This document shows, piece after piece, positions 1-12,065 of a DNA stretch of 64,000 bases (position 1 is the first letter of the stretch; the number at the start of each line of letters is the position of its first letter). The translations under genes and the position numbers were made by a program. This DNA comes from Maylandia zebra. Taxonomy: Eukaryota; Chordata; Actinopteri; Cichliformes; Cichlidae. The stretch lies in assembly GCF_041146795.1 (NCBI RefSeq), contig NC_135170.1, positions 2,143,326 to 2,207,325 on the forward strand, written 5' to 3'. The notes beneath the pieces are model-generated. The model saw only the letters and a program-made list of their open reading frames with translations, searched no databases and was not told where the DNA came from.

Positions 1-1164
1 CCAGGTACACACCGGCTCACTCCTTGGCGGCCGGTTATCGGGGCCTGGAGCCTGGGGCTCGCTCGGGCCACTTCGGAGGTGGGGTGCCCCCGGCGTCTCG
101 GCCTGGGGCTCGGTCACTCAGGCACAGCTGGCTGCCGGCGGAGCTCACGGGCGCGTCACTGCAACCCCCCCTGGCTTCTGCTCCGCGGCTGCTGAGTGAG
201 CCCTCATCTGGGACCCTCCTCAGCTCTTTCTGGGACAGTGGCGCGGCTGCCCCTCTGTTGGTCTTCCTTGGTCTCTTGTGTTCTGGGGGCCTCTGGATGT
301 CTGGAGTTTTGATCTCCTCCATACCTGCTTCATGCCCTGGAGGACGGGGCTGTGGCCCCCCCACACCCTCTAGCAGATCGTTACATGGAGAAACCTTTGG
401 AATACAAGCATGCTGATCCACACAGGTATGCACACAGGTGTACACACGGGTGATCACAGACGCGGACTACAGCTTTCTTGGCTGCTGCCTCAAAGCACAC
501 TGTGCGCTGTCTATCTTGCGTGCTGCACAATATCGTTTATTATTTAGTATCTACTGATATCTACTGCTAGCTAGTTTATTGTGATGGTGCTGTTTTTTAT
601 TATGTTGCTCTTTGTTGTTTGCTTTCTCTTCTGTTTTTTTTCTCCATACAGGTGACCCAGGTGTTTGTTTTTTCTCTCTTCCCCCCCTTCTCACCGTCTC
701 TTCTCCCCTTTGGTTTTCTTTCTCTCCCTCTCTTTCTTTCATTCTTTCTCCCTGTCCTATCCCCCAGTCATGTCTGTCCCGTTTGTAGCAACTGAAAATA
801 AAATAAATTCATAATTATAATAAAGGTCAATCAAATGGACCAATATGGCAAGGCCATGATGATCCACTTGGTAAAATAAATCCGCTTGGCATCTTTCTTG
901 GCCTTAAGACAACAATTCTGATGCTATAGATCCAAACGGGACACAAAAAAAAAAAAAAATCAAGCACATTGTCCTAACCTTAACACCATAATGTTTAACA
1001 GTTAATACCCTCAAGTTGAAGGATAACCACCCAACACTAGAAGTACCCACTGATGTTTTCTAGAGACCTTTGAAAGATACACTCTCAGAAAAGATGTCTT
1101 ACCCACTTTTTGTGTTCATGTATTTTAAAACGCACACACACAAATAATTGAGCACATTATTCTC
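1..1164. repeat. Long direct repeat, copy 1 (window start)
   Basis: This stretch matches 62,833-64,000 in the same orientation. Only a few substitutions and short homopolymer length changes separate the copies, for example near 225, 505, 585 and 675. Both copies run off the window, so neither outer boundary is visible. The interior is GC-rich up to about 400. It then becomes T-rich with pyrimidine runs, followed by an A/T-rich part with an AATAAA-like motif near 796-812 and an A-run near 947-960. The open frames on both strands in the GC-rich part show no recognisable domain. It may be the 3' part of a fish retroelement or a segmental duplication; I cannot assign a family. Confidence 0.9.
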
Positions 1165-1296
1165 CAATCACGTTGCAATTTGTGTGCACCATTATTCTAT
1201 TTTTAACTGTCATAAAATGATCATTGGTTTCTTTTGGTGTGAGAGCTGAGGCGAGGAATGAAACGAAAGAAAAAGACAGGAAAGTCAGTCATTCGG
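1165..1296. other. Spacer without recognised content
   Basis: A/T-rich DNA between the terminal direct repeat and the piggyBac element. I see no gene in it. Confidence 0.5.
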
Positions 1297-3827
1297 TTAA
1301 CACTTAGACCCCCGGAGAGCAGTCATTTTGGTTTTCTACCTTAGACCCCCGCGGAGTCATCATTTTGCGTTTCTACCTTTAAAAGCCGGAGAGCAGTCAG
1401 TCAAATGCTGGAGTCATTCATATGTATATTAGGTCGTTACCTAGGAATTCTGGAGGGAGGGGAGTGGGGGTGAGTGATTGAGGGGGTGGGGGAGCTGCTA
1501 AAAGCTGTGAACTTCCTTTTGTGTTTCATCTTGATGCATTCTCAATCATCCAGGGAAATAAATCTCCAAAAGTCACCAACTTGGAGTGTTTCAGTTTGCC
1601 ATCTTGGGGAGAAATCAACACACATGGGTGTATGTCCTTTGTTGCTGAGATTTATTGATAAAAACAGTACAAAAAACCAACCATTTGTACACATATTTAC
1701 AAATAATTCAACATTGTCAGCAATCACTCACAATCCTGGCACTGCCACGGTATCTGTCGTCTGCATTTACCACATGTGTACCTGTAGCAGTGAACACATC
1801 GCACAGTGGCCTGATTTTTTTTGCATCTGTGTTTGACCTGACAAGTGGCCCTTTTTCCAGGGCTCGGTGTGGAGGGTTCTGCCCGAAGCAACTGATCTTT
1901 TCTTGCCTTCTTCGCAGCTACATGAGAGTGAGCCAACTCTGTTGCAAGCGCCACCAGGAAGTCCACCCGTCTTTCCTTCGTCCCGGTGCATGCTTGATAC
2001 AGCACATGTGCATTCAGTGCTGCCATGTCAATCATGTTATAAAACACGGCGACTGGCCAGCGCCGTGTTCCTTTGCGGACAGTGTACTCCCGAACCATCT
2101 GGTCCATCACATCCACGCCACACTTTGTTTTGTTGTAAAGGGTGACTGTGTTTGGCTTCCTTTTGGTAGTGTTATCAGTCTGAACCACGCTGTGCATGCT
2201 GCTAAGAATATAGACTGTCTTCTTCCGTTTGGCCGCATACGCCGTCAGCGTGGCAGCAGAGGTTGAAAACACCTAAGAAATAAGATAAATTGTTATTTCC
2301 ATAGCCCTTTTACACACAATGAAACACATAAACATAGAACCACAAAAGACCTGCAACATACCTGAGTGGTGAATTCATTGCAATCTGTCTGTCTAGTGGA
2401 TTGAGGAATTTCCCTGCGAATCTTGTTGACTGTGTCGAGGATGGTGGTTTTCCGTCCAAGAAGTTTTTGCGCAAGTGAAAGCGATGTGAAAAAATTGTCC
2501 GTGGTAACATTTCTGCCCTTGTCTAGGAATGGTTCCATCAGCCTCATCACTACATTTTCAGAAAGTCTCTCCCCAGTGGGACGACTGGGGTCCTTGCCAA
2601 GATATGGGAAGACATTGCAAATGTACTTGGATTTTAGGTCGCAGGCCACCCAAAACTTGATCCCAAACTTGTCCGGTTTACTTGCAATATACTGCAGGAA
2701 ACAGCACTGAGTCTTTGATGGGAAAAGCTGTTCATCAACGGTGATATGTAGACCAGGGTTGTAGCACGTAATGCAGTTGGTGACAAATGATCCCCACACA
2801 CTGGAAATTGCAGCAAACTTGTCAGTCTTTGCTCGATCACAGCGGGTGAACTTGTCATCAAAGCGTAGGTGTTGCATGATGTCTTGGAAGCGGTTTCGTG
2901 CCATAGTTCCAATTATCTGTGGGTTTCCCAGGTTTGCTGACCAGCAGTCATTTAGAGATGGAAGCCTGCAAACCCCCCACAAGATCACAATTGCAATAAA
3001 TGCCATTAGTTCAGGGAGGTCCATGAACCAATGAACATCCTCCGTTTGCTGTGCATGTTGAATAGTCCATTCTTGAATGCTACGAAGCATGTCAAGAGTG
3101 ACGAAACACAGGAAGCTCTGAAGGCGACTTGAGATACTTCTCCTGGCCTTAGCCGTTGGCTCTCCATCTGCAGCGTACGGTTCTATTGGGGTGAAAGGGA
3201 GACGGGTCCCCACATGTTCTTCACGCCACACTGTGCCATCTTTCGCTGTCTCAGTCCCCAAACAAGCTCTCTTTTTCGGTGGAGAAGCAGTCTCCTCATC
3301 TGCAGTGTGAACAAATTCAAATTGTGAGCAAAATGGGAAGGTCAAACAAAATCACAAATGCATGCATAGATACTAATTATAATTCCAGTATCTCCTCCTC
3401 TGTATCAGAATAATGTCTGAAATATCTTACTTACTAACTACATCCACTTACTTGTTTGAAATGAAAAAGGAAATAACATGAAATGAAACTAACCGGAAGA
3501 CTGATCAGACAGCTCTGAGTCCGAATCCGGCTGAACTGCTAGGTCTTCTCCATCCGAGTCACAAGGGTCGACTTCCCTCAGGATCATTTCCAAGGCCTGC
3601 TGAGTGGTGAGTCTCCTCTGCATTTTCTTTCCTTGGAGAGGAGGTCCGTACACCAGAGGATTCTTCAGGGCAGGGCGATGAATTTTCTTTCCTTGGAGAG
3701 GATTCTTCAATGAAGATTCTTCAATGAAGGAGTAGGCGAAGTGCAGTGTATATATACCCTTCGGACACTCCCTCCACCCCCTAGCCGGTCACACCCCTAA
3801 CCAATCAGATTGGTGGGTTAGTGTTAC
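1297..3827 (-). mobile_element. piggyBac-type DNA transposon
   Basis: A roughly 2.5-kb element containing an intron-bearing piggyBac transposase on the minus strand. A TTAA at 1297-1300 is followed by CACTTAGACCCCCGG. Just inside are two or three imperfect subterminal repeats sharing TTAGACCCCCG and GTTTCTACCTT (about 1304-1410). The opposite end near 3816-3827 reads GGGTTAGTGTTAC, an imperfect inverted match to that tip, with TTAC instead of TTAA. The family inserts at TTAA, so the left boundary is well supported and the right one is tentative. The right tip lies about 35 bp from the edge of the inverted duplication at 3,860. Confidence 0.7.
1724..3623 (-). CDS. piggyBac transposase, three exons, apparently intact
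   Basis: Predicted exons are 3494-3623, 2362-3299 and 1724-2272. Each junction is GT-AG and phases match, giving about 538 residues. The start is the first in-frame ATG (3623); upstream in-frame sequence lacks one. The N-terminus begins MQRRLTTQQALEMI and is acidic, typical of the family. The DDE-type core shows the three expected acidic motifs: VDEQLF (about D232), TTDNFF (about D311) and GVDVMDQM (about D410). The C-terminus carries a Cys/His-rich cluster (about 500-538) like the zinc-binding domain of piggyBac proteins. These enzymes excise and insert the element at TTAA in the nucleus without leaving footprints. No stop or frameshift interrupts the spliced frame, so it may encode a full-length protein. 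Whether it is active cannot be told. Confidence 0.88.
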
Positions 3828-3859
3828 CAGTGCTCTGATTGGTGCCTCTGATTGTACCA

Positions 3860-4114
3860 TTATATTTGAACAATTGTGAAACCTCACTGTGGATGTAAGA
3901 GTGCAATTATGTGGATATCTTGAATCCACTTTATTGTGTAATATTTTATGTGAGTATTTGATGGAAGACGAGCAACATCTGTTGTGGAAGCTAACGGGGT
4001 TCCTTTAGAATAAACAAACATAGGATTTATTATCACTGAATAATTCTGTATAAATCTATACAAATTATAGAAATATGTAATAGGAAACAACAAAATAATC
4101 TAAATTATAAAATA

Positions 4115-4194
<80 letters not shown>

Positions 4195-4572
4195 AGTGTT
4201 TGAACAGTCATGAATTATCTTTAACAGCAGGTTGGATGTAATGTGTTAGAACTACCAGCAGGTGGGGATAAGAGACCTTTAAGGTGTTTGGTGCCACGCT
4301 CCACCTTCAGGTTTAAAACTAGTGTTAATGGAGTTTGAAGGCTGAGTTTGTTCCACGACTGCATTTCACTCACTGCCTCTGTTTGTATCTCTGTCACTGC
4401 AGGACCAACATGGAGCCAGAAGTCAGCGCTCTCAGGAGGCCGACAAACCTCACAGAAGAAAGGGAGAGAAAAAACACACCTGTGACGAGTGTGGGATGGA
4501 GTTTACTCTGAAGGCTTCACTAAAACAGCATCAGGTCATCCACACTGGAGAGAGACCGTTCAGCTGTGAACA
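3860..4572 (+). repeat. Inverted duplication X (partner of 53,809-54,523)
   Basis: A near-identical reverse-complement copy of 53,809-54,523. It includes the intron sequence upstream of a zinc-finger exon, a long GT dinucleotide run and the start of that exon. The copy stops mid-finger after AGCTGTGAACA. Divergence is low in the intron but visibly higher in the finger-coding part. It indicates that part of the zinc-finger locus was duplicated in inverted orientation about 50 kb away. Confidence 0.93.
4113..4193. repeat. (GT)n microsatellite
   Basis: A nearly pure GT run of about 80 bp. Its complement (AC)n occurs at the matching place in the inverted partner (about 54,190-54,268). Confidence 0.97.
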
Positions 4573-4573
4573 A
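4403..4573 (+). pseudogene. C2H2 zinc-finger exon fragment
   Basis: A splice acceptor (CTGTCACTGCAG) is followed by a frame beginning [16 protein letters not shown]. One zinc finger follows ([18 protein letters not shown], then a TGERPF-type linker), and the second finger is cut after its first cysteine region by AT-rich sequence. It is the inverted, truncated copy of the first visible exon of the zinc-finger gene at 52,112-53,978. The finger carries several substitutions relative to that gene. It lacks a 5' exon, further fingers and an end, so it is probably a dead fragment. Confidence 0.85.
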
Positions 4574-6189
4574 TCAGAGAGACATATATATATATATATT
4601 CTACTTTTCTAAATGATTGACTATTTCAATGGAGAACCTAAATGACACGGACCCGTGTTTGTTATTACATATCTCTATTTTGAATGTGACAAGTCTATCA
4701 TTGCCTGTTATTCATAGGTATTCACAGAGTTTTTGGCCTTTTTTCCCTCTATAACAGTTAATTGACTCTTTACAGTGGCCTGCTATGGTTAATAATAACA
4801 TGTTCAGTCATGAGTGAAATCAAAGCTTTTCTTCACTTTAGCATTTAACATTCCCAACAATATAATGTGATACCTTAATTAAAACACAGCTAATAAAACA
4901 CAATTTTCTTAATGCAAACATCAGTGACTCAACATTAGCAACCAAAGGGTTCAGTCTGCAGCTCACACTCATGTGAAGCTACAGCCTCCCCCTTTAGTCT
5001 CTGTCATCCTTCTGCTCCTGCAAACACAAAACAAAGCAAGACAAAACCTCCACCCTTCTTCTACAGGCTGGGTGAATTGTTGTGGACATTCACTAATCCT
5101 AAAGTCGGCACCGTTTTTGTCTCAGTATCAAGTCTAGATCCTGGTTACCATAAAAATTGAAGGGGTCTACAACAACTACCATCCTCCTATCTTTATCCTG
5201 GTTGCAGCAGGGCCGGGAAATAACCCTGAAGTGATAGGTTACCAGGCAGGGTACACCCCGGACAGCTCACCAGTCTATCAGATAGAAACACACAGCCGTT
5301 TACATTCATGGATAATTTAGAATCATCAGTTAACCTAGCTCTAATAACTGCCTGACTTTTCCTCTCACACTGGAAACCAGAATACCCAGAGAGAAACCAC
5401 TGCAAACTAGCCAGACTGTGGCCTTGAGCCCAGGAGCTTCTTACTGTGGAGCAACAGCACTAACCAGCATGCCAACAATGGAGGAAATACAGGAAAGCTA
5501 TGATTTCCTGTATTTGATGCAATGAAGTTGAATTTCGTACAGATCTTTAAAGCCTGAGGCAATCGTGTTAAACACACGCGAGATGCTCACGTAAATCCAA
5601 GAGCTGCCCTTTTTTGTTCCTTTTTTTTCTCAGTGTGTTCCTCCTTCAGTTTGTCAATATAAAATTGTACTTAGCAGTCAGTATAAGCTTTGAGTGATAT
5701 AAGTTTGCATGTGACAGAATACTGCATGATGACCTTTTGATGACTTAGATTTGATAAATTCTTCCTCACAGCGATAAAAGCTGAACCAGCTGTGATTATT
5801 TCACTCCTGCCAGGAAGAGGAGAGCTGGACACTTTATCTGCACTAACAAGAAGAGAACCACACACACACTCCCTACACACTAACATCCCTCTGCCTATGA
5901 ATAGATGTATTCACTGTTGTATTACGTTTGTATATAAATAAAGACAAGTGCAAGAACAGAGCGCACATCACAGGCCCCACTCTGGTGGGAGCATCTGTGA
6001 TCATGCCCTTGCAAGTAAAAGCTGCAGCGTCTGTGTGTTTCTACCTTTAGATTCTCAGCTGAAGAAGTGTCTTTAGAATAAATCTCTTGAGGAGTAAACA
6101 TGACTTGGGATCTGATGATTTTTTTAGATATCTACAGATCAGAAATTATTTTAATCACAACTTAATTTGTAGAAACATTCTTATTACTA
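4574..6189. other. Gene-free stretch with a degenerate interspersed repeat
   Basis: No convincing coding region. About 5,205-5,460 resembles a common reiterated fish repeat, with phrases such as GGGTACACCCCGGACAGCTC, AATTTAGAATCATCAGTTAA and GGAAACCAGAATACCCAGAG; its class is unknown to me. A weaker relative lies near 31,360-31,480. The remainder is A/T-rich. Confidence 0.45.
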
Positions 6190-7090
6190 ACCAAATCTGA
6201 AGTGCAAAGTAAAATTATTTCTAAATTATATAACAGCATCCGGCGGTGTAAAAACGACAGCACTCTGTATATTAAAGCGAAGTGGGAAAAGGAGGGTAAT
6301 TTGACAATTACAGAGAAGTGTTGGGCTCACGCATGCAAGATACAGTGGGCTACCACTGGGTCTAATGTTTGGCATGAATTTAGCTGGAAAAGCATCATGA
6401 GATTTTTCATTACCCCTGCTCAACAAAGATATCGAGGACTTGGTGATAAATGTTGGAGATGTGGGGGAGACGGAGCTAACCATTTCCACATCTTTTGGGA
6501 CTGTAAAGATATTCGCCAGTATTGCTCTCTAATCCATGATCATTTACAAAATGTTTTTTCATTTGTTTTTCCTTCAACTTTTGAGACCATGTTTTTGTGC
6601 AATGCACCAGTGGATAAACTGGATTCCAACGACAGAAGACTCCTGTACATCCTTCTGGCCGTAAGTAAAAAGCCTCTTACGAGAAGATGGCTTAAGCCTG
6701 AACCACCAACGATAGAAGACTGGATCCATTCTGTACAAGAGATCTATACGATGGAAAAAGTGTCATTTTCTCTTAAACTTCCAGGGAATATGGTCTAAAT
6801 GGACAGACTATGTTAAGCATATGAGGTGTGATTTTGTGTACGATGTTACAACCCTGAGTACTACGTAAACCTGGCTGCCCTGCTGCCTCCTAACCCTAGT
6901 TTTTTTGTTTGTTTGTTTGTTTGTTTGTTTGTTGTTTTTTTTGGGGGGGGGTGTTTTTGTTTTTGTTTTTTTCTTCTTTTCTTTTCTCTTCTCTTTCTGT
7001 TTCTACCTGTGGCTCCCTATGTGTGTTTTGTTAGAGTCTTCCCAGTTTAGGTTTTGTAGAGTTTTGTGTTCAGCAATAAAAGCTGCCATT
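6190..7090 (+). mobile_element. L1/Tx1-like LINE, 3' fragment
   Basis: The frame at 6202-6798 ends in TAA and matches the C-terminus of fish L1-type ORF2. It shows a basic/aromatic stretch (WKSIMRFFITPAQQRY) and then a CCHC-type cluster (CWRCGGDGANHFHIFWDC, residues about 85-102). There is no in-frame ATG at the start, so the element is 5'-truncated, as LINE copies usually are. The reverse transcriptase and endonuclease are missing. A TTTG-rich 3' untranslated region follows (about 6,900-6,990), and AATAAA near 7,075 marks a probable 3' end. Confidence 0.8.
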
Positions 7091-8897
7091 TTGAGTTCAG
7101 TCTTGTCTCCAGTGAGTTTGCGTTTGGGTCAAATTCCTGCCTGCACACAGCCGATCATGACATTATTGACCAAAGATAAGCTCACATGTCACCTCATGAC
7201 ACAGACACTTATTTCCACAGCATGCACGAGGACTGACAATAAGTGTCTATAAAGCCACTTCTATCTGCCACACCTGTGCTTCTGTCATGGTTGCTCTCCT
7301 CTCACTCTGTCATTTATCCACAGTCTGCCTCCCTCTGCTCCGTCAGCTGACGTCCTCTCTACACCACCTGCTGTGTTTTATCCTGCAAAAACACATTTAA
7401 GAAGCGTTGCACCGAGTAACGGGAGGAACTGCTATAAAATCCATTTAAAGGAGGTGGTGCTGAGTGCTGTGACTGGGGTCCCACCACTGACATCACGGGT
7501 GGAGGACATGTTGGAAAACTGCTACAAAGTGCTGTGCAGCCAGCAGAGCTTACAGTCTGTCCTGTGTGTCATACAGGCTCTCACACTTAGTGTTTCTGTG
7601 ACACATTGAAGAGAAGTTTGTGTTGTTCACAGTTGTGCTTGTACTGAGTGACAGCTGACATGACCTAACAGGAATAATGTGTCTGTGCTGAATGAGAAGT
7701 AACACACAATGAAGTCTTGATGCATCTCAATCATCCAGGAAAGTGAGTCTGTTGCTTCTGTTCATCTGGACGCAGCGTTTTGTGGGAGAAACGTGTCGTC
7801 ATCATCAGGTGACGTCTTCAGTCTCAGCTGCAGGTTTCAGTCTTACAAACAGGACATTTGCATAAAGACTGAAAGCAGCTGCAGGAACGATGGGCTGGGA
7901 GCTCCGTTCCTTCATCTTAATTATGCAGATTCTCAGGACCATTGATCAACAACCACTGATCCATGTCCATGAGTCCCATTCACAGAGATGTGGGAATGGC
8001 TGCAGTCACAGCATGTAAGATGGAAAGAAATGAGAAGTGTTTAGCTGAAGTGGATTTGATTTATCTTAGTTCTTTTTTAACTTGTAGTTCTACATTGGAA
8101 GATTATTGTGATATTGAAATATAAAAATAAATTTATATTCTATTATTTTCTCAAAATAAGCGTCACACTCGTGGAAGCCGGTGTAGCCGCCGAAACGCCT
8201 GCATTTATGGAGACTTTCAGCCCCAGGTAGGCCAGTTATGGATCTTGGGATCCACATTATGTCAGCAGCTCCACCGTGAACTGTGTTCAAACAAACACGC
8301 TCACGCCTCACAGACGACAGCTTACAGTCCTGTAGAGATAAAGTGACTTCGTACAGCCCCGACCTGCAGACGCTGTGCGCAGAGGTTCAGGAGCAGAAGT
8401 CCCGTTGTAAACATACCACGGCAGACCCGACGATGTTTCCATGAACACGCTTTCAGCATCTCTTTATTGACCACTCAGCCTGTGAGTGGGTCCTGTCTTC
8501 TCCACGTCCACACCACCTTCATGAATGCACGGGCACCCCCCTCCAGACCTGATCCCTCCGTCCGTGCACATACCACTCACACCCGTCTCCTCATACTGGG
8601 GCGAGTTTTATAAAGTGATATTTCAGTGTGAATTTATACAATGACTTCATCTTTGATCCTGACACTGTGGGGCCCCCTTATACACAGACGCGTTTTAGAC
8701 ACTAGTCTGTAAAGGTGTATGTTAGACAAATTGTGTTGCCTTTGATGTACATTGTCATATTGTCTCAGTAACGGGACATTGGCAGATATTTTAGACAACC
8801 CCCCCCCTTCACTAAGGTGTCGGTTATATTCTCCTCACAAATGTAATAATAACTTCTAAGCTCTCCTGACAGGATAATAACACAAACAGACACACAT
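7091..8897. other. Gene-free stretch
   Basis: No domain is recognisable. The open frame at 7,373-7,609 (plus) looks coding-like in its middle but matches nothing I know. A motif near 7,717-7,742 (TGATGCATCTCAATCATCC) recurs, slightly altered, near 1,530-1,556, so both are probably tips of the same unidentified dispersed element. Confidence 0.4.
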
Positions 8898-9395
8898 TGT
8901 CATGGGTAGTGAGGCAGACTCAGCGCAGACCAGAAACTCCTTCAAACAAGAGTGAATTTATTTACAGTGCTCTCCACAGTGAAACATGTGTACAACGGTG
9001 TTTGGGAAAAGGGGCCGGGATTCCAGGGTCCGGGTGTGAAAGGGGCCGGAGTCCAGGAAGAGAAGGTTTTCACACGGATTTCACAAACAGCTCCTCTTCT
9101 CTCCACCAGCACTCTGGCTCACGCTCAGTCACAGTGCACAGGGAACGGGTCCAGGGGGAATGCTGACGGCTCAACGATCCAGCGACGAGTTGAGCAGGTC
9201 CGCCATCTTAAGTAGTGCTCTAATTCGTGATCGGTGGCAGGGGTGCTGATCATCCCCAGGTGCGTGGGCCAGGGGCGGGAGCCCACACTGAGCTCCGCCC
9301 CGGCAGGAGAAAGAGAGAGCAGAGGCGAGAGAGGGAGAATGAACAAAACTAAGTGTCTGACTGGCGTCAGCTGGCGAGGTGCGGGGACCATGACA
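8898..9395 (-). mobile_element. Solo LTR (498 bp) with 5-bp target duplication
   Basis: The segment begins TGTCATGG and ends CCATGACA, the TG...CA form of an LTR. It is flanked on both sides by CACAT (8,893-8,897 and 9,396-9,400). On the minus strand a polyadenylation-type AATAAA lies in the last 60 bp, so it reads leftwards. No internal retroviral sequence is adjacent, so it is a solo LTR left by recombination between two LTRs. Its tip is like that of the LTR element at 16,752-20,964. Confidence 0.92.
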
Positions 9396-9690
9396 CACAT
9401 GGAGCTGACTGTGAGTCCACAGGAGGCCTCCGTCCCCTCACTGTCTCTGCTGTGGTGAACATCTGGAGTCCTTTAACTGCTCGTCTCACAGGAGACTCAG
9501 CGAGGACGCCTCTGGTCTGCTCACTTTATCTCCACCATCTCCACCCACATCACTGACACTCAGCCCCACCCTGTCTCTATCTGTGACCTTTCACCCACTT
9601 TAACTAAGGTGGTGATCTACTGTGATAAGTTTCATCAGAAGCTTCATGGTAGAATCAAACTCTGTTGGTTCGTTTGCACGATAATGTTAA

Positions 9691-9735
9691 TCACACACAC
9701 ACACGCATGTACGCACGCACGCACACACGCGCACA

Positions 9736-9767
<32 letters not shown>

Positions 9768-9773
9768 CACACA
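9691..9773. repeat. (CA)n/(CG)-interrupted microsatellite
   Basis: Alternating CA with frequent CACG units, about 80 bp. The Cys/Val and His/Thr-rich open frames across it are by-products of the repeat. Confidence 0.95.
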
Positions 9774-9839
9774 ACAATTCTCACACTGGGGTTTTTGCAA
9801 ATGATATCAGTGACCACAACCAAGACCACAAACAGCTTT

Positions 9840-11040
9840 TAAAGGAGATTTGAAGCTTTTCTGGCAGCAAGCTTCATGATTTATGGGACTATAACTGGAA
9901 CAGAATCTACCTGATCACCAATGGTGACACTCCAGATCAAACCCTGATAACTCATAACCTACATGGTAATTTCAAGTGTGGGGGATGCATTAATTGTCAA
10001 TACACCAAAAATGTCAAATCATTCAAAGACCCTATAGGTGACAAAGCCATTGCCACAAAGGGCTTTATCACATGCAGAACTAAAAATGTAATCTACATGA
10101 TACAGTGCCCATGCAATAAGATATATATAGGAGAAACATCCCGCCCTCTTAAAGATTGAATTAATGAACACAGAAGTTCGATCAAGAGGAATGATTCAAC
10201 CAGCCCTGTTGCAAGACACTTCAACGATAAACATCCAAATTCACCATTATTTTTCCGGCATTGAAGCCATTAAACTAAACCAAAGAGGTGGCAACATAAA
10301 TTTTATCCGGAAAAAAAGAGAAGCATCTTGGATATTCCGTTTTAAGAGTCTGCACCCCAGAGGTATGAATGAGCATTTTTCGATCAATGAGGTTTTATGA
10401 ACTACATCTTTTTTAAAAAGAATTATTTTTATTTTTTTATCCTAATTTTATCAGTTAAATTACTCTCACATGAGTAATGTTTATTCAAGTAATCTTGTTA
10501 GTTCAGCCAAAGAAGGAGTAGCGTGCTAGACATCTCACCTTAAGTCCTAATTTTAAGTCTAATCTTTAGAGACTTTACAATTTAGAGACATAAATAAGGT
10601 TCTTTTAACAAATGTGTTCCCATGTGATGATGTAATCTTGTTTTCTAATTCTAACGTGCTTTTACCATTAAAGACTGCCCCCCTGTTTTTGTTTTGTTTG
10701 TTTAAAATCTGTGTGTATATTTATAGCATCCTTCTTATGCATTTCATGCACGTGTTATTTTCAGACATATGGGGGTTATGTCCCCCCCTCCTCATCATTA
10801 ATGATCTAGCCCAGTATTTACTTGGGCGGGACTTAACCAATTAACCAATACCTACCTATTATATGTCAGCTGACCTATCTATGAAGTTTTGACTGGTTAA
10901 TTTGAATTTTTTTCTGTTTCCTGTCTTGTATTTAAGCAATTCTTTACAATGTTTTACTATGAGCGTGATGAAGGCCACAAGCCGAAACGCGGTGGTCAAT
11001 TATTAAAGTTGTTCTTCTTCCCTCAAGTGTTGCTGGAGTT
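9840..11040 (+). mobile_element. Penelope-like element fragment with GIY-YIG domain
   Basis: About 9,970-10,400 encodes, with stops, the C-terminal part of a Penelope-like retroelement. A Cys-rich linker (CGGCINC) is followed by the GIY-YIG nuclease core (VIYMIQCPCNKIYIGETSRP) and SPVARHF further on. An in-frame stop follows RPLKD and more follow later, so the copy is dead. The reverse transcriptase is absent. The tail to about 11,030 includes GATGAAGGCCACAAGCCGAA, a type of motif I associate with the terminal repeats of fish Penelope elements. Exact ends are not visible. Confidence 0.78.
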
Positions 11041-11879
11041 CCTGCTTTTTTTATATACAAGTTATATGCCAGACAAAGGAGGAGGTGATCAGTGCAATAT
11101 AAGGTGCAATGTGATGGGTGGTGGTGCACAGTGAGTGTCCAGGGTGCGAGGGGTCCTTGAGGATGACATTGCCAGTATATAAATGTCTCTGAGGGAGGTT
11201 AGTGTCGGGCCCAGGGCCGCTCTGCTGCCCTCACCACCCGCTGCAGTTTCCTCTTGTCCTCCACAGCAGCTGAACCACAGTGTGCAGCAGAAGGAGCTCC
11301 ATGGTAGAAGTTCATTAGCAGTTTGTGATTAGCATTCTTGGACATACGTAGATCTTGTGGAGATACAGAAATTATTTTTACTGCAATAATATAACCTGCA
11401 TTATTAACATTGCCTTAATAATATTACTTACAGGATTGATATTGTATCAAAGATGTTTGCCATCATATTAACCTTTTTCATTACAGGTGTAGCTATGATC
11501 ATTTTATACACATTGCATATTTGTGCTCATTCAGAGTTGATGTTCAGTCTATTAAAGGTCTCAAGCTTTGTGAAGCGCTATGTCTTCACAATCCATTGTG
11601 TGGGTGACCTGGAACATAGAAGGCCGCGTACACGCTTGCAAACACATATAATCTAGAAACTTGCCAGGCCAAAGGTCTGGAATTCATTTAGCTTCTAACT
11701 GCATGTTAGTCTACTTGGTAACAGATGACAGGAGAGCAGTTAAGAAAGGGATCAGTCTTCAGGGACCATGTAGGCTTGAAATGTATTACCATGTATGGCA
11801 GGTGTTATCAAAAACTGAACTTTTGTATCTCTTTTTATACATTTAAGATGTACCATTGACTGTAATCGATGTATTTTAA

Positions 11880-12065
11880 TCTGTAATTGACGCACGAGGG
11901 GGCGTAAAACCCTGATGCTATGAAATCATCATCTTGTGTATTCTTAGGGGGAGGCGTTTTGCTGATGTGATGCTGTATACTTCTTCTCCTGCGTGTGTTT
12001 TAATAAACTCATTGTCTGATTGCACTCTCCTGAGCCTCTGCTGGTGTGTTCTGTTGCTCAACATT
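11880..12065 (+). mobile_element. Possible LTR 3' part
   Basis: A TATA-like stretch, AATAAA near 12,003 and an ending in CTGTTGCTCAACA are arranged like the U3-R-U5 end of a retroviral LTR. I could not find a matching 5' boundary or a target duplication, so this stays tentative. Confidence 0.35.

Noticed and set aside
1-457. Frames of 130-140 codons on both strands in the terminal direct repeat
   Set aside because: High GC, no domain, no start context and equal frames on opposite strands. Identity between the two copies only reflects DNA duplication.
9609-9853. His/Thr-rich and Cys/Val-rich frames
   Set aside because: Produced by the CA/CG microsatellite.
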